Counted from the stretch's first letter, positions 1 through 7,970 are shown. The stretch: 37,364 bases of DNA from Clostridia bacterium (GCA_017430145.1 JAFRNP010000129.1:1-37364); one strand, 5' to 3'. The notes: generated by a model not told the origin, from the letters alone. Numbers and translations are program-made.

Positions 1-1
1 C

Positions 2-139
2 GCCTTGCTTGATCTTTATTCCGTCATCCTGCACAGATTTTCCTTGCCAACCGCCAGGTTGACGGCGTCAAATCTGTACAATCTGACGAAAAAATCTACT
101 GCGCAATCCGCACACCGGAATTATGCGGTGTTGCCTTAA
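2..139 (+). other. Open reading frame cut by the window edge, unidentified
   Basis: A plus-strand frame is open from the left edge and stops at a TAA at 137-139, giving about 45 codons with no recognisable motif. It could be the 3' end of a convergent gene that faces the first operon, or simply noncoding DNA. I see no clear terminator for the minus-strand operon in the first 174 bases. Confidence 0.15.
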
Positions 140-174
140 GTCTTCTGCAGCTACCGGCAAAAGAATGGTCGAAA

Positions 175-666
175 TTATCTGATGATAAGGCACATGATTC
201 CGGACAGCGCAGCCGATATAACCGCCATTCCGGCCGTACCCATGATCCATTTTCTCTTTTTATCTGAGGACGAGATATAGGGCTTCAAATCTTCGGTCCC
301 CGGAATGTCCCATGCCTTTGTGTGTCCAACCCAATACCCATCGATCAGAAAGCGGTCTATGAGATTCATGATCGACAGGATGACGAACATGTGACAGAAG
401 CCCTGGATGAATCCTCTCGCGCCGTTGATCACATAAACACATACCAGAACGTAAATCAGATACCCGGGTACGCAGAGCCCTTTGAATACAAGGCCCCTTT
501 TACGAATCTTGCCGGAGGACGTCAGCCCAAGTTCAACTGTGCGCTTTTGAACTGCCTCGCTGTACAGATGGACCATCCCGACCGCCCCACGGCGAATGCC
601 GATCGCACAAATGAGATATAACAGAAATCCCAGTCCCAGTCCTTCAAGCAACAGCTTTACCGCCAT
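175..666 (-). CDS. Small multi-pass membrane protein, function unknown
   Basis: The gene encodes 163 residues. Hydrophobic stretches near residues 5-23, 65-83, 90-106 and 140-160 predict three or four membrane helices, with basic loops between them. I recognise no catalytic motif and assign no function. The ATG at 664-666 is preceded by a strong AGGAGGAG ribosome binding site that lies inside the last codons of the upstream gene. Only 2 bp separate the two genes, so it is the last gene of the large minus-strand operon that starts at 7862. Its place in a methyltransferase/hydrolase operon suggests a membrane accessory or export role, but this is inference. Gene call likely real; function unknown. 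Confidence 0.75.
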   Translation of the reverse strand: MAVKLLLEGLGLGFLLYLICAIGIRRGAVGMVHLYSEAVQKRTVELGLTSSGKIRKRGLVFKGLCVPGYLIYVLVCVYVINGARGFIQGFCHMFVILSIMNLIDRFLIDGYWVGHTKAWDIPGTEDLKPYISSSDKKRKWIMGTAGMAVISAALSGIMCLIIR

Positions 667-668
667 AC

Positions 669-1645
669 TTACTCCTCCTCACGCCTGCTGACCAGGAATC
701 CGCCTTCATCGGTAACCGTCGTGTATTCTGAAGCGATCGGGTTCTTGCTCCCCACCACTAAGTAATCGCAGACGTCGCTGTTCCCGCAGGTGCCGCAGCG
801 GATCAATTGCCCGTGGATCTCGGCAATGCCGAAGAAATCGCTGTTGCAAAGAAGCGGCAGCACGTGCATAGGGCAAGGGGAGTCGAACCCGAACCGGTTT
901 TTCAGGGCAGATTTTTCCCAATACTGCCTCATCTGCCTTGATAATACGCCAGTATTGTCTGCGGCAGCTTCGTTGTCTTGAAAAAATCTGCCGCTGAAAA
1001 ACTGCGAAGCACCTTTGGGCGAGGTATTTTTGAGCTATTTTGCGTTCTGAGGGCGCCGCTTTGCTGGCGCAAAGCAAGACCAAAGGGCACAAAAGAGCCA
1101 AAAAGAGCCGCCCAAAGGCGATTTGGGTTCAACCCCCCTTGCCCTAAGGCCATGCTTTTTTGCAAACTCCGCATTGGGACACTGCGTAAAGCTGTACCTT
1201 ACGGCATGGTGAACCTTGTCGTAAGGCTCGTCCACGTTGATAAAGCCGTCCGGATATCTGACAGCGTCTTTTCTGTCACGATCGCCGCTTTTGCGGAAGA
1301 CTTTGTCGATCAGCCGCATATCGGCGGAACGGTTCAGATCGAACACCTTGCCAAGCTTCGTAAACGATCCCATAAACATCTGCTGTATGAACTCCTGCAG
1401 CTCCCGTACGGGGGCTGATCGGGCAGGGCCGGGTACAGTGCGAATACCAGAAGTCCGCCGTAGATCGCTCTCGCGTGGCCGTTTTTCTTCCCGCCGTAAT
1501 CGGGAAGATCCTTCAAATATGCCGCATAGTGCTCTTCGGTCTTCTTCCAGATGGACGCGGCCTGCTCCTCTCCGTACCGCCCTTTCAGCCAAGCACGCAC
1601 CGGTTTTCCATAGGGGAGCTGATCGATCGTCAAATGAACTGCCAT
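669..1645 (-). pseudogene. L-2-amino-thiazoline-4-carboxylate (ATC) hydrolase family, broken
   Basis: Three minus-strand pieces make up one ATC hydrolase-like protein, a family that opens the thiazoline ring of ATC toward cysteine. The N-terminal piece starts at the ATG at 1645 (MAVHLTIDQLPYGKPVRAW). It reads in frame to about 1415, and translation then continues in another frame near a run of five G at 1410-1414. The middle piece runs to about 1146 and ends in FAKKHGL. The C-terminal piece (HVLPLLCNSD, then CGTCGNSDVCDY) resumes at 869. Pieces two and three are in the same frame but are separated by a 276-bp insertion at 870-1145 that contains stop codons. Removing the insertion joins HGL directly to MHVLPLLCN, as expected for the family. 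An intact relative lies at 5018-5665 in the same operon. Family assignment is by motif resemblance; the broken state is seen directly. Confidence 0.75.
870..1145. mobile_element. MITE-like element with 24-bp terminal inverted repeats
   Basis: The left end (870-893) begins AGGGCAAGGGG and carries GAACCC. The right end (1122-1145), read in reverse complement, begins AGGGCAAGGGG and also carries GAACCC. The two 24-mers agree at 20 of 24 positions. Inside, TTTTTCAGGGCAGATTTTT (897-915) is nearly complementary to 980-1000, and AATACTG pairs with CAGTATT, so the left half can fold into a long hairpin. No transposase is encoded. I see no clear target-site duplication. The element interrupts the ATC hydrolase pseudogene exactly between two codons, and its length is a multiple of three. 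Confidence 0.7.
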
Positions 1646-1676
1646 CTTTTTCCTCCACCATCAAATAATCTCCCTG

Positions 1677-2447
1677 TTACACCGGTGTCGCCATAAACTC
1701 ATCGATGGCCTTCAGTACAGGGGCGGCATATTTCTCTCCGCCGAACAGCCACTGCTCGTGCTGCATATTAAATTCGCGGATTTCCGGATCGCGGAAATAC
1801 TTTTTGTATCGCTTCAGATATTTTTCGCCCATCTTGTTCGCGTAGATAAAATGTGCCTTCGTATGATCCACGTGGATATCGTTATCCAGCCGCGTCAGCA
1901 GATCCGTATAATACTCGTTCTTGATGGACTCGGGCGAGAATTTCTCAAAACACGCCATGAACCTGTCCGCCGTTTCGTCGTCCATCTCAAAAAATCCTTT
2001 CAATTTCTCTCTGGTTTTCGCTTTCTTCTTGTCGCTTTTTGTAAAGCCGGTCAGCAGCGGCACCACAAGCTTCGACTGCAGCCACGCGCTGAAACGACCG
2101 TTCTGGTCAAGGTCCGGACTGCCGAAGATGCCGTGATCCAGATGGACGTTCTGCCGTTGGATCAATTGCCCGACGAAGCTCGAACCGAGCGAGGAACCGA
2201 GCGCGCCGTCTATCTTGCCGCCGAAGTTCTCTTTTATGTATCTTTCGATCTTTTTCGTCACAGTGAGCATATCGGGGAAAATGCTGCCGCTGCCGTCGAA
2301 GCCGTCGTAGTTCACGCAGACCAAATGATATTTTTCCGCCATAGCGTCCAGAACGGAGCCGAAGTTCGTCTGATAATCACAGGCCGTTCCCGGCAGCAGA
2401 AACAATACCTTGCCGGTCGATTGTCCCATCTCGTCAAATTGCATCAC
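1677..2447 (-). CDS. Alpha/beta hydrolase family protein
   Basis: The protein has 256 residues, a normal size for a single-domain alpha/beta hydrolase. The early strand and oxyanion-hole region reads VLFLLPGTACDYQ (residues 14-26). The nucleophile elbow G-S-S-L-G at 84-88 places the catalytic serine at 86. A histidine in NMQHEQWLFG near the C-terminus may complete the triad. The start is GTG at 2447 followed directly by ATG at 2444; both lie downstream of AAGGAG, so either could be used. The gene is 10 bp from the upstream methyltransferase gene. It is one of two alpha/beta hydrolases in the operon. The substrate cannot be read from sequence; an ester or thioester made by the neighbouring methyltransferases is a speculative candidate. 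Confidence 0.8.
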   Translation of the reverse strand: MMQFDEMGQSTGKVLFLLPGTACDYQTNFGSVLDAMAEKYHLVCVNYDGFDGSGSIFPDMLTVTKKIERYIKENFGGKIDGALGSSLGSSFVGQLIQRQNVHLDHGIFGSPDLDQNGRFSAWLQSKLVVPLLTGFTKSDKKKAKTREKLKGFFEMDDETADRFMACFEKFSPESIKNEYYTDLLTRLDNDIHVDHTKAHFIYANKMGEKYLKRYKKYFRDPEIREFNMQHEQWLFGGEKYAAPVLKAIDEFMATPV

Positions 2448-2457
2448 GCCATTCTCC

Positions 2458-3141
2458 TTATGCCTTTTTACCTGTGAAACAGCCGATGCCCTCCACGGCC
2501 GTTACGCTCACGTCCTCATACATCCCCTGCAAACGCCGTCTGAGGGAGTTTTCCGTTTCAAACGGCGGGGTGAAAAAGCCCTTGGGGACGTACAGCTTAT
2601 GGACAAACCAATCGGTCCGTTTGCAGCCGCCCCGGATATAGAAGCAGCCGCAGAAGGTCCCGCCCTTTTTCAGCACGCGGTACGTTTCTCTGTAAGCGGC
2701 CTCCTTATCCGGGAACGCGTGGAAGCCGTTAAGCGACAGCACGATATCAAAGCTCCCGTCCGGGAACGGCAGCGCGCCCACGTCGCCCTGCAGAAATGTC
2801 ACGTTTTTGATCCCGGCAATTTCGGCTTTTTGTTTTGCCGCGCCCATCATATCCGCAGAGTAATCAAGGCATGTGATCTGGGCGTCCGGCAGTTCACGGT
2901 AAACGGGCATAGTGAGCACGCCGGTGCCCACCGGCACCTCCAGCAGCTTGCCGGAAAAATCCTCCGGCACGCCGGAGAGCGCCTGTTCGATATACCGGAG
3001 GTTTTTCTCCGCGTCCATGTTCCACACCGCGCGGCAGATCGCTCTCCCAGGCAGAGTGGAATAGGTCATCATCCCGTCGTAAAACGAAGCGTTGCCGCCC
3101 GTGAGCTTGTATGCGTTTCGGATCTGTTCTTTCCTTGTCAT
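2458..3141 (-). CDS. Class I SAM-dependent methyltransferase (Methyltransf_11 type)
   Basis: The protein has 227 residues. SAM-binding motif I is LLEVPVGTGVL (66-76), followed by the acidic loop CLDYSADMM that contacts the ribose and then GDVGALPFPDGSFD, which is typical of UbiE-like small-molecule methyltransferases. The ATG at 3141 follows GGAGGG, and this ribosome binding site overlaps the stop codon of the preceding methyltransferase gene (GGAGGGTAA), a sign of translational coupling. It is the second of three methyltransferases in the operon. The substrate is unknown. The fold assignment is secure, the specificity is not. Confidence 0.87.
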   Translation of the reverse strand: MTRKEQIRNAYKLTGGNASFYDGMMTYSTLPGRAICRAVWNMDAEKNLRYIEQALSGVPEDFSGKLLEVPVGTGVLTMPVYRELPDAQITCLDYSADMMGAAKQKAEIAGIKNVTFLQGDVGALPFPDGSFDIVLSLNGFHAFPDKEAAYRETYRVLKKGGTFCGCFYIRGGCKRTDWFVHKLYVPKGFFTPPFETENSLRRRLQGMYEDVSVTAVEGIGCFTGKKA

Positions 3142-3145
3142 AAGA

Positions 3146-3979
3146 TTACCCTCCGAATCCGATCTTCACGATCTTCATTTTTACAAGACTGTCGCAAAAG
3201 CGGATCATCAGCTTGTGGAAGAAACCGACGTCGTGATAAATATCCCGGTAGCCGCGCATGTAGCTTTTGGCCGATACAGAAGTGAAAAGGCGGCTCCAAT
3301 CCTTTAATTCATTTTCATCCTCCAGCGAGAAAAAGGCGCTTACGTCCGTGATCCCGGCCTCCTTCAGCCAGGTTTTTCGCATCATTTTCGCGCCGCGCTC
3401 GTTGCAGGAATCGAACGCCAGCACCGCGCCGGGGAAGCGCTTCGCCATGGCGGAAAACAGCTTTTTCACTTCCTCGGTTTTAAAGTAATAGAACACGCCG
3501 GCAGCAAAGAACACTGCGCCGTTTGAAGCGTCGATCCGGTCCATCCACGTATAGTCGTTCAGGTCGCAGGCGATATTCTCTTCCCGTTCGCCTGCGGGCA
3601 GCAGCTCGTCCCGGATCCTGATTACGTCCGGCATGTCGATATCGTACCCGCGGCACGTTCCGTTATCGCATTTGCGGAAGGTATCGTCCAGCCCGCAGCC
3701 GAGGTTGACCACGGCGGCGTTCGGGTGACCTTCCAGATAATCGCGCACCTCGCAGGCAAGGTCGAACTGCCGCTGCGCCACCTCCAGCGCGCCGAACAGC
3801 CCCGCCGCGGATTCCATTTTCTTTCTTTTTTCGGCAAAGTCGTAATCCAGCGAGTCGCAGATCCGCTTTGCTTCGGGGTCGGAAAACAGCTCCGGGAAAT
3901 GCTCGGAGCAGACGAGCCGCCCGAACAGCGGGATCACCAGCGTTTCCTGTACGGTATTCTTTTCAATATGATACTTCAT
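3146..3979 (-). CDS. Leucine carboxyl methyltransferase (LCM/COG3315)-like O-methyltransferase
   Basis: The protein has 277 residues and the layout of the LCM/Ppm1-type methyltransferases often annotated as polyketide O-methyltransferases. It shows VNLGCGLDDTF (91-101) as SAM motif I, YDIDMPDVI (112-120) as the following acidic strand, and a late FFAAGVFYYF segment. Members methylate carboxyl or hydroxyl groups of small molecules or protein C-termini. It starts at the ATG at 3979 behind an AAAGGGAAAG ribosome binding site, 15 bp from the ZIP transporter gene. It and the next gene are separated by 4 bp and probably translated together. Family call firm, substrate unknown. Confidence 0.83.
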   Translation of the reverse strand: MKYHIEKNTVQETLVIPLFGRLVCSEHFPELFSDPEAKRICDSLDYDFAEKRKKMESAAGLFGALEVAQRQFDLACEVRDYLEGHPNAAVVNLGCGLDDTFRKCDNGTCRGYDIDMPDVIRIRDELLPAGEREENIACDLNDYTWMDRIDASNGAVFFAAGVFYYFKTEEVKKLFSAMAKRFPGAVLAFDSCNERGAKMMRKTWLKEAGITDVSAFFSLEDENELKDWSRLFTSVSAKSYMRGYRDIYHDVGFFHKLMIRFCDSLVKMKIVKIGFGG

Positions 3980-3994
3980 TTTTCTTTCCCTTTC

Positions 3995-4774
3995 TTATCC
4001 GAGCGCCACGTCCAGCGCCATCATCACGCTGAAGCCGAGGGCGAAGGCGATCACGCCGATATTGGAGTGTTCCCCCGCGCTCATCTCCGGGATCAGTTCC
4101 TCCACCACCACGTACAGCATCGCGCCCGCGGCGAAGGAGAGCAGATACGGCATGGCGGGCAACACCAGCCCGGCGATCAGTACGGTCAATGCGCCGAACA
4201 CCGGTTCCACCGCGCCGGAGAGCACGCCCAGCAAAAAGGACTTCGGTTTGCTCTTTCCCTCTGCGTACAGCGGCATGGAGATGATCGCTCCCTCCGGGAA
4301 GTTCTGGATCGCAATGCCCAGCGCCAGCGCCAGCGCGCCGCCCGCCGTGATATTGGACGAACCCGAAACGAGCCCCGCGTAAACGACGCCCACCGCCATC
4401 CCTTCCGGGATGTTGTGCAGCGTAACGGCCAGCACCATCATGGCGGTGCGGTTCAGGCGGCTTTTCGGGCCCTCCGCCTGATCGATGCTGCGGTGCAGAT
4501 GCGGGATGATATGGTCCAGCAGGAGCAGGAACAGGATGCCGCACCAGAAGCCGATGAACGCCGGGAGGAAGGCGAGCTTATCCAGCTTTTCCGATTGTTC
4601 GATGGCGGGCACGATCAGGCTCCAGATGAAGGCCGCCACCATCACGCCCGCGGCGAAGCCGGTGAGGGCCCTTTGCACGGACAGTTTCAGGTCTTTGCGC
4701 AGAAAGAACACGCAGGCCGCGCCGGCTGCCGTGCCGATGAACGGGATCAGCAGCCCTAAAACCACGGTTTTCAT
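3995..4774 (-). CDS. ZIP-family divalent metal transporter
   Basis: The protein has 259 residues and about eight hydrophobic segments. The two signature metal-site motifs of the ZIP family are visible: HNIPEG at residues 120-125 and QNFPEG at 157-162. The His and Glu residues of these motifs form the binuclear transport site in characterised ZIP proteins such as ZupT. A histidine cluster DHIIPHLH (87-94) sits in the intracellular-loop region. ZIP proteins import zinc, iron or manganese. The start codon overlaps the stop codon of the upstream HMA gene (ATGA at 4771-4774), which points to coupled production of a metal-binding protein and a transporter. Which metal is carried cannot be told from sequence. 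Confidence 0.92.
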   Translation of the reverse strand: MKTVVLGLLIPFIGTAAGAACVFFLRKDLKLSVQRALTGFAAGVMVAAFIWSLIVPAIEQSEKLDKLAFLPAFIGFWCGILFLLLLDHIIPHLHRSIDQAEGPKSRLNRTAMMVLAVTLHNIPEGMAVGVVYAGLVSGSSNITAGGALALALGIAIQNFPEGAIISMPLYAEGKSKPKSFLLGVLSGAVEPVFGALTVLIAGLVLPAMPYLLSFAAGAMLYVVVEELIPEMSAGEHSNIGVIAFALGFSVMMALDVALG

Positions 4775-5025
4775 TTTCTGCCGAACCAGCCTTTCTTTTC
4801 ATACGGTGCGCTCTCCACGCCGAGGCAGGTGTAGCCCGTTTCGTCAATGGCAGTTTTCAGGGGTTCCGGATTCACGGGTTCTTCCGTCAGGAAGGACGCC
4901 TCTTTTTTCGTATGGGAGGCGGTCACCTTTTTCGCCTTCGGTACCGCCTTACGGATCGCGTCGCAGACGTGTGCCTCGCACATGCCGCACATCATGCCGT
5001 CGATCTTCAGTGTCGTTTTAACCAT
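4771..5025 (-). CDS. Heavy-metal-associated (HMA) domain protein, CopZ-like
   Basis: The protein has 84 residues. It has the HMA fold pattern with metal-binding motif GMMCGMCEAHV, cysteines at 13 and 16, followed by an amphipathic helix. Such proteins bind Cu(I) or Zn(II) and hand it to transporters or enzymes. A longer reading frame exists upstream, but the ATG at 5025 is chosen because the family begins with about eight residues before the motif and a ribosome binding site containing AAGGA precedes it. It overlaps the upstream ATC hydrolase gene by 8 bp and the downstream ZIP gene by 4 bp. The basic tail KKGWFGRK is unusual and might touch the membrane. Family call strong; partner inferred from overlap. 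Confidence 0.88.
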   Translation of the reverse strand: MVKTTLKIDGMMCGMCEAHVCDAIRKAVPKAKKVTASHTKKEASFLTEEPVNPEPLKTAIDETGYTCLGVESAPYEKKGWFGRK

Positions 5026-5665
5026 ATCTTTTTCCTTCTTTCTTTTTGTAGCCGCAGTCGCAGTACGGGCCGCCGCCCGCAAGTGTAAACTCCCGCACGA
5101 AGTCGCAGGCGCCGCCGACCTCGGCCATCGTGTAATCTAACCGGCACATCGCCGGGACGTAATCAAACAATCCGAGTTCCCGCATCAGCGTACAGATGCC
5201 GCATTTTGAAAACCTTGCCTCGTATCCGCTGCCGTCTTTGTAGGGCAGGAGCTCCATGTTCCACGAATACGGGTTCCGGTCGGCGGCGTTCAGCGCGGCG
5301 GTTTTCTTCATTCCCTCAATATCCTTTTCGCTGAATTTCCGTTTATCGCTTAATTTGAAGAAGAAGCGCGTCGGCGCGTTCATCATGGCCTTTGCGTAAA
5401 AGTCCGTCAGCTTCTCCACCGCCGGCTTTTCCTTCATGCACAGCAAGAAAGAAGCGAACAAGGCGCAGTTTACGATATTCATTTTGAAGCGGTCTTCTTT
5501 TTCAAATTCCGGGAGTTTTTCGATGATCTCCTTGTACTTCGGTTTCGCGTCCGCGGCGATTTGCGCCGCCTCGGCTTTACTGAAACCGAGCACGGAAACC
5601 AGATGATCCCGGAACGATCTTTTGTATAATGTCCACATGCCCATGGGCATTCCAACGTATTTCAT
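5018..5665 (-). CDS. L-2-amino-thiazoline-4-carboxylate hydrolase family protein
   Basis: The protein has 215 residues and is an intact relative of the broken gene at 669-1645. It begins MKYVGMPMGMW and carries the family's C-terminal signature: FSKCGICTLMRELGLFDYVPAM, then a distant CDFVREFTLAGGGPYCDCGYK with closely spaced cysteines. Characterised family members hydrolyse ATC in a cysteine-forming pathway, but many relatives in Clostridia lie in methyltransferase-rich clusters and may act on other sulphur compounds. It overlaps the upstream alpha/beta hydrolase by 4 bp (ATGA) and the downstream HMA gene by 8 bp. Having two paralogs in one operon, one intact and one dead, suggests redundancy or loss of one substrate branch. 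Family firm, substrate inferred. Confidence 0.75.
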   Translation of the reverse strand: MKYVGMPMGMWTLYKRSFRDHLVSVLGFSKAEAAQIAADAKPKYKEIIEKLPEFEKEDRFKMNIVNCALFASFLLCMKEKPAVEKLTDFYAKAMMNAPTRFFFKLSDKRKFSEKDIEGMKKTAALNAADRNPYSWNMELLPYKDGSGYEARFSKCGICTLMRELGLFDYVPAMCRLDYTMAEVGGACDFVREFTLAGGGPYCDCGYKKKEGKRYG

Positions 5666-6432
5666 TTTTCTTCTTTGCCTCCCATGACGCGTTCCAACTC
5701 CGAAACCAGCAGCTCCGGCTTCAGCGCCGCCAATCCGCCGTGGCCCACGTTTTCAAATTCCTTAAAAACCGCCTGCGGGAAAGATTTACGGATATAGGCG
5801 ATATCCCACTTCCGCGCTTTTTTCTCCGCCTGCGCGTACCAGTATTCCAACGTCACGCAGTCGGTGTGGATAACCTTGGGCATTGTGTAATTGTTGCAGG
5901 AGTCAAAGGTCCGCCAAACGGTCTTCGCGCTGACGAACCGCAGAACCTTTGCGATATACTGCAGGTCCTCGTCGGAATAATCGTCCGCATTGAACGCCTT
6001 TTCCAGCAGCTTTACGCCGCCCAGCTTTCCCATATAGATCATTAAAAAATCTCTCACCGCGATGCATCTCGTTGCGATCCACGGCAGCTGATAGGGCGTG
6101 ATGCCGCCGTCGATCACCGCGGCGCGGACCCTGATCCGGCGATCCGCCAGGAACCGCGTCACCACGGCGCCGCCCATGGAGCAGCCGTAGATGCAGGCGA
6201 GCTCCGGGATCCCGTGCGCCTCAAGCCAACTGCCAAGCGCCGCGGCGATCTCTTCCACGCTTGTAAAATCGTCGGACGCATCCTCGTCGTAGCCCGGCAG
6301 CGCGGGGACGATCACGCGGTACTTCTCCTGCAGCAGCGGGATCACGTACTCAAAATAGTCCCACATCACCATCGCGGGATGGATCAGCACCACGGTGTTT
6401 TTGTTTTCTTTTCCGAATTCATGGATCGTCAT
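5662..6432 (-). CDS. Alpha/beta hydrolase family protein
   Basis: The protein has 256 residues. VVLIHPAMVMW (14-24) forms the oxyanion-hole strand. The nucleophile elbow GCSMGG places the catalytic serine at 85, and a C-terminal GHGGL motif supplies the histidine near 231. The fold is the soluble esterase/lipase/dehalogenase type, with no signal peptide, so it acts in the cytoplasm. Only 4 bp separate it from the MetK-like gene upstream, and it overlaps the ATC hydrolase gene by 4 bp. It differs clearly in sequence from the hydrolase at 1677-2447, so the two are unlikely to be recent duplicates. Substrate unknown. Confidence 0.85.
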   Translation of the reverse strand: MTIHEFGKENKNTVVLIHPAMVMWDYFEYVIPLLQEKYRVIVPALPGYDEDASDDFTSVEEIAAALGSWLEAHGIPELACIYGCSMGGAVVTRFLADRRIRVRAAVIDGGITPYQLPWIATRCIAVRDFLMIYMGKLGGVKLLEKAFNADDYSDEDLQYIAKVLRFVSAKTVWRTFDSCNNYTMPKVIHTDCVTLEYWYAQAEKKARKWDIAYIRKSFPQAVFKEFENVGHGGLAALKPELLVSELERVMGGKEEK

Positions 6433-6436
6433 TTTT

Positions 6437-7222
6437 TTAACGTATCAGGCCCCATTCGGCAAATTTCTCAAAGCCGCCGACGCTCCTGATATATTCTCTC
6501 GCGGTTTCCGCGATCTCACCGTAGGGAACGCCGTTGATACTGTCGTCGCCGATGGCGCAGCAAAGCTCGACCGGCTTTCCGGTCTCCTGCGCTTTCAGCC
6601 ATGCGTATATATTGACGCTGACGTCGGCTTTGGACAGATCTTTTCCGTGAAGGCCGCCCCCAGTCACGCTGTCGCCCATATCGGAGCCGAGTTTCCGGTT
6701 GTTCGCGCCGCTGTCCACGTCCGAACCGCCGGTCCAATCGCCCAAAGGGTTCACTTCGGCGTTCGGATAATACCTGCGAAGAAAAACGCTGTCGGCGAAA
6801 CTCTGGCAGATGATCAGACGGTCGCCGTCAAGAATGTACTTGCCGTCGCTTTTATAAGCGTCGTAGATCTGACGGGCAAGAGAAGTCAGCTTTTTCTGCT
6901 CGTCCGTTACCGGCGTCCCCTTAAAAATACCGTTGTCGCCGCAATGAACGCTCACGCTTTGGTTATTCGCAAGATGGATATCCTGCGGCACTTCAACGTA
7001 ATCAGTCACAACGTCTCCGGCAATGCGGGAAACTGCGGCTTCGACCCGATCCCGCGGCAAAGAAACGGAGGTCTCGGCAATGACGTGGCATTTGCCGTGT
7101 CCCAGCAGGACTTCCGCGGCGATCCTCGGGTTTTCCTCTACGGCATAAGCCAGATCTACCAGCGCGCCGGCAATACGGTCCGCCACCTTATCCGGATGGG
7201 CGGGGTTTACCTTTTCAAACAT
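6437..7222 (-). CDS. Compact S-adenosylmethionine synthetase-like (MetK-like) protein
   Basis: The protein has 261 residues, against about 380-400 for housekeeping MetK. Recognisable MetK landmarks appear in order: AHPDKVADRIAGALVD (8-23), the ATP-site region; GDNGIF (95-100), matching GDQG; and GGGLHGKDLSKAD (188-200), whose two lysines match the pair in the GGGAFSGKDPSK region of MetK. MetK makes SAM from methionine and ATP. The missing length lies between and after these motifs, so activity needs testing. The ATG at 7222 is preferred over upstream in-frame codons because AAGGA lies 7-11 bases before it and the upstream gene ends at 7248. Its position inside an operon with three SAM methyltransferases suggests local SAM supply, which is inference. 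Confidence 0.78.
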   Translation of the reverse strand: MFEKVNPAHPDKVADRIAGALVDLAYAVEENPRIAAEVLLGHGKCHVIAETSVSLPRDRVEAAVSRIAGDVVTDYVEVPQDIHLANNQSVSVHCGDNGIFKGTPVTDEQKKLTSLARQIYDAYKSDGKYILDGDRLIICQSFADSVFLRRYYPNAEVNPLGDWTGGSDVDSGANNRKLGSDMGDSVTGGGLHGKDLSKADVSVNIYAWLKAQETGKPVELCCAIGDDSINGVPYGEIAETAREYIRSVGGFEKFAEWGLIR

Positions 7223-7247
7223 ATCTTTATCCTTCCTTTTCAGGGTT

Positions 7248-7862
7248 TTACTGATTTTCGTTTTTCCTGGCGCACTCGGCATACATCAGTGCGATCCGCG
7301 CCGCCATTTCCTTGCTGAAAGTGACCTGCCAACCGTTCTCTTCTAAGAATTGCAGGTATTCCTGCGCTGACCACTGATGTTCAAAGCGAACGCCCGCAAT
7401 GCGCAGGATTCCGGACCAGACGAGGCTCACCGCCGTTCCTTTATGTTCCACAAAATTCGGCGCGATCAGCACGCCGCCGGGCCGCAGCACGCGGTCGATC
7501 TCCGAGAGCGCTTTTTCCGGGTCCGGTATGATATGCAGGGCGTTGGAGATGATCACCGCGTCAAAGGAATCGTCTTGGTAGGGCAGCGCCGTGGCGTCAG
7601 CCACCTCAAACCGCAGCTTCGTAGGATTTGTCCCTTTCTTCGCCTGAGCGATCATCCCTTCGGAATAATCCGTGGCAATGATCGTTCTGGCTGCGGAAGC
7701 TACGTGCTTCGCCAGAAGACCGGGGCCCGTGGCGATCTCCAGTACGTCTTTATTCCGGATCACTTCGGGGATCCTGTCGTACATAAACTGATAGATCCGC
7801 CTGTCCGACCGCATCGCCCGTTCGTAGATCGGCGCGTACAGATCCCACATCTTTTTTGTCAT
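7248..7862 (-). CDS. Class I SAM-dependent methyltransferase (UbiE-like), first gene of the operon
   Basis: The protein has 204 residues. SAM motif I is VLEIATGPGLLAKHV (40-54), the ribose loop is IIATDYSEGM, and VADATALPYQDDSFD plus RVLRPGGVLI complete the UbiE/Methyltransf_11 pattern. Members methylate quinones, arsenic or other small molecules; the substrate is not evident here. The ATG at 7862 follows AAAGGAT. It is the first gene behind the consensus promoter at 7949-7977 and the triple operator array, so it should be the most strongly regulated gene of the cluster. Fold secure, specificity unknown. Confidence 0.87.
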   Translation of the reverse strand: MTKKMWDLYAPIYERAMRSDRRIYQFMYDRIPEVIRNKDVLEIATGPGLLAKHVASAARTIIATDYSEGMIAQAKKGTNPTKLRFEVADATALPYQDDSFDAVIISNALHIIPDPEKALSEIDRVLRPGGVLIAPNFVEHKGTAVSLVWSGILRIAGVRFEHQWSAQEYLQFLEENGWQVTFSKEMAARIALMYAECARKNENQ

Positions 7863-7888
7863 ACCATATCATCCTTTAACAGATAAAG

Positions 7889-7970
7889 GTTAGCAAACGC
7901 TAACTGAATGCTGAAAGAAAAACGGTTAACTATTTCTAACCTCCTTATATTATAGTTAGCATTTGCTAAT
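7889..7970. promoter_or_regulatory. Three related 16-bp operators
   Basis: Three sites share a 16-bp pattern: GTTAGCAAACGCTAAC at 7889-7904 (perfect 6-bp arms), GTTAACTATTTCTAAC at 7925-7940 (weaker), and GTTAGCATTTGCTAAT at 7955-7970. Their starts are 36 and 30 bp apart. The third fills 16 of the 17 spacer bases between the -35 and -10 boxes, so a bound dimer would block RNA polymerase directly. The geometry fits a TetR- or MarR-type repressor. No regulator gene is adjacent. Confidence 0.8.

Noticed and set aside
1035..1664. A single 209-residue protein on the minus strand from 1664
   Set aside because: Its first 80 residues are out of frame with the recognisable N-terminus and its end runs into the MITE-like element. 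Only the middle part is ATC hydrolase sequence.
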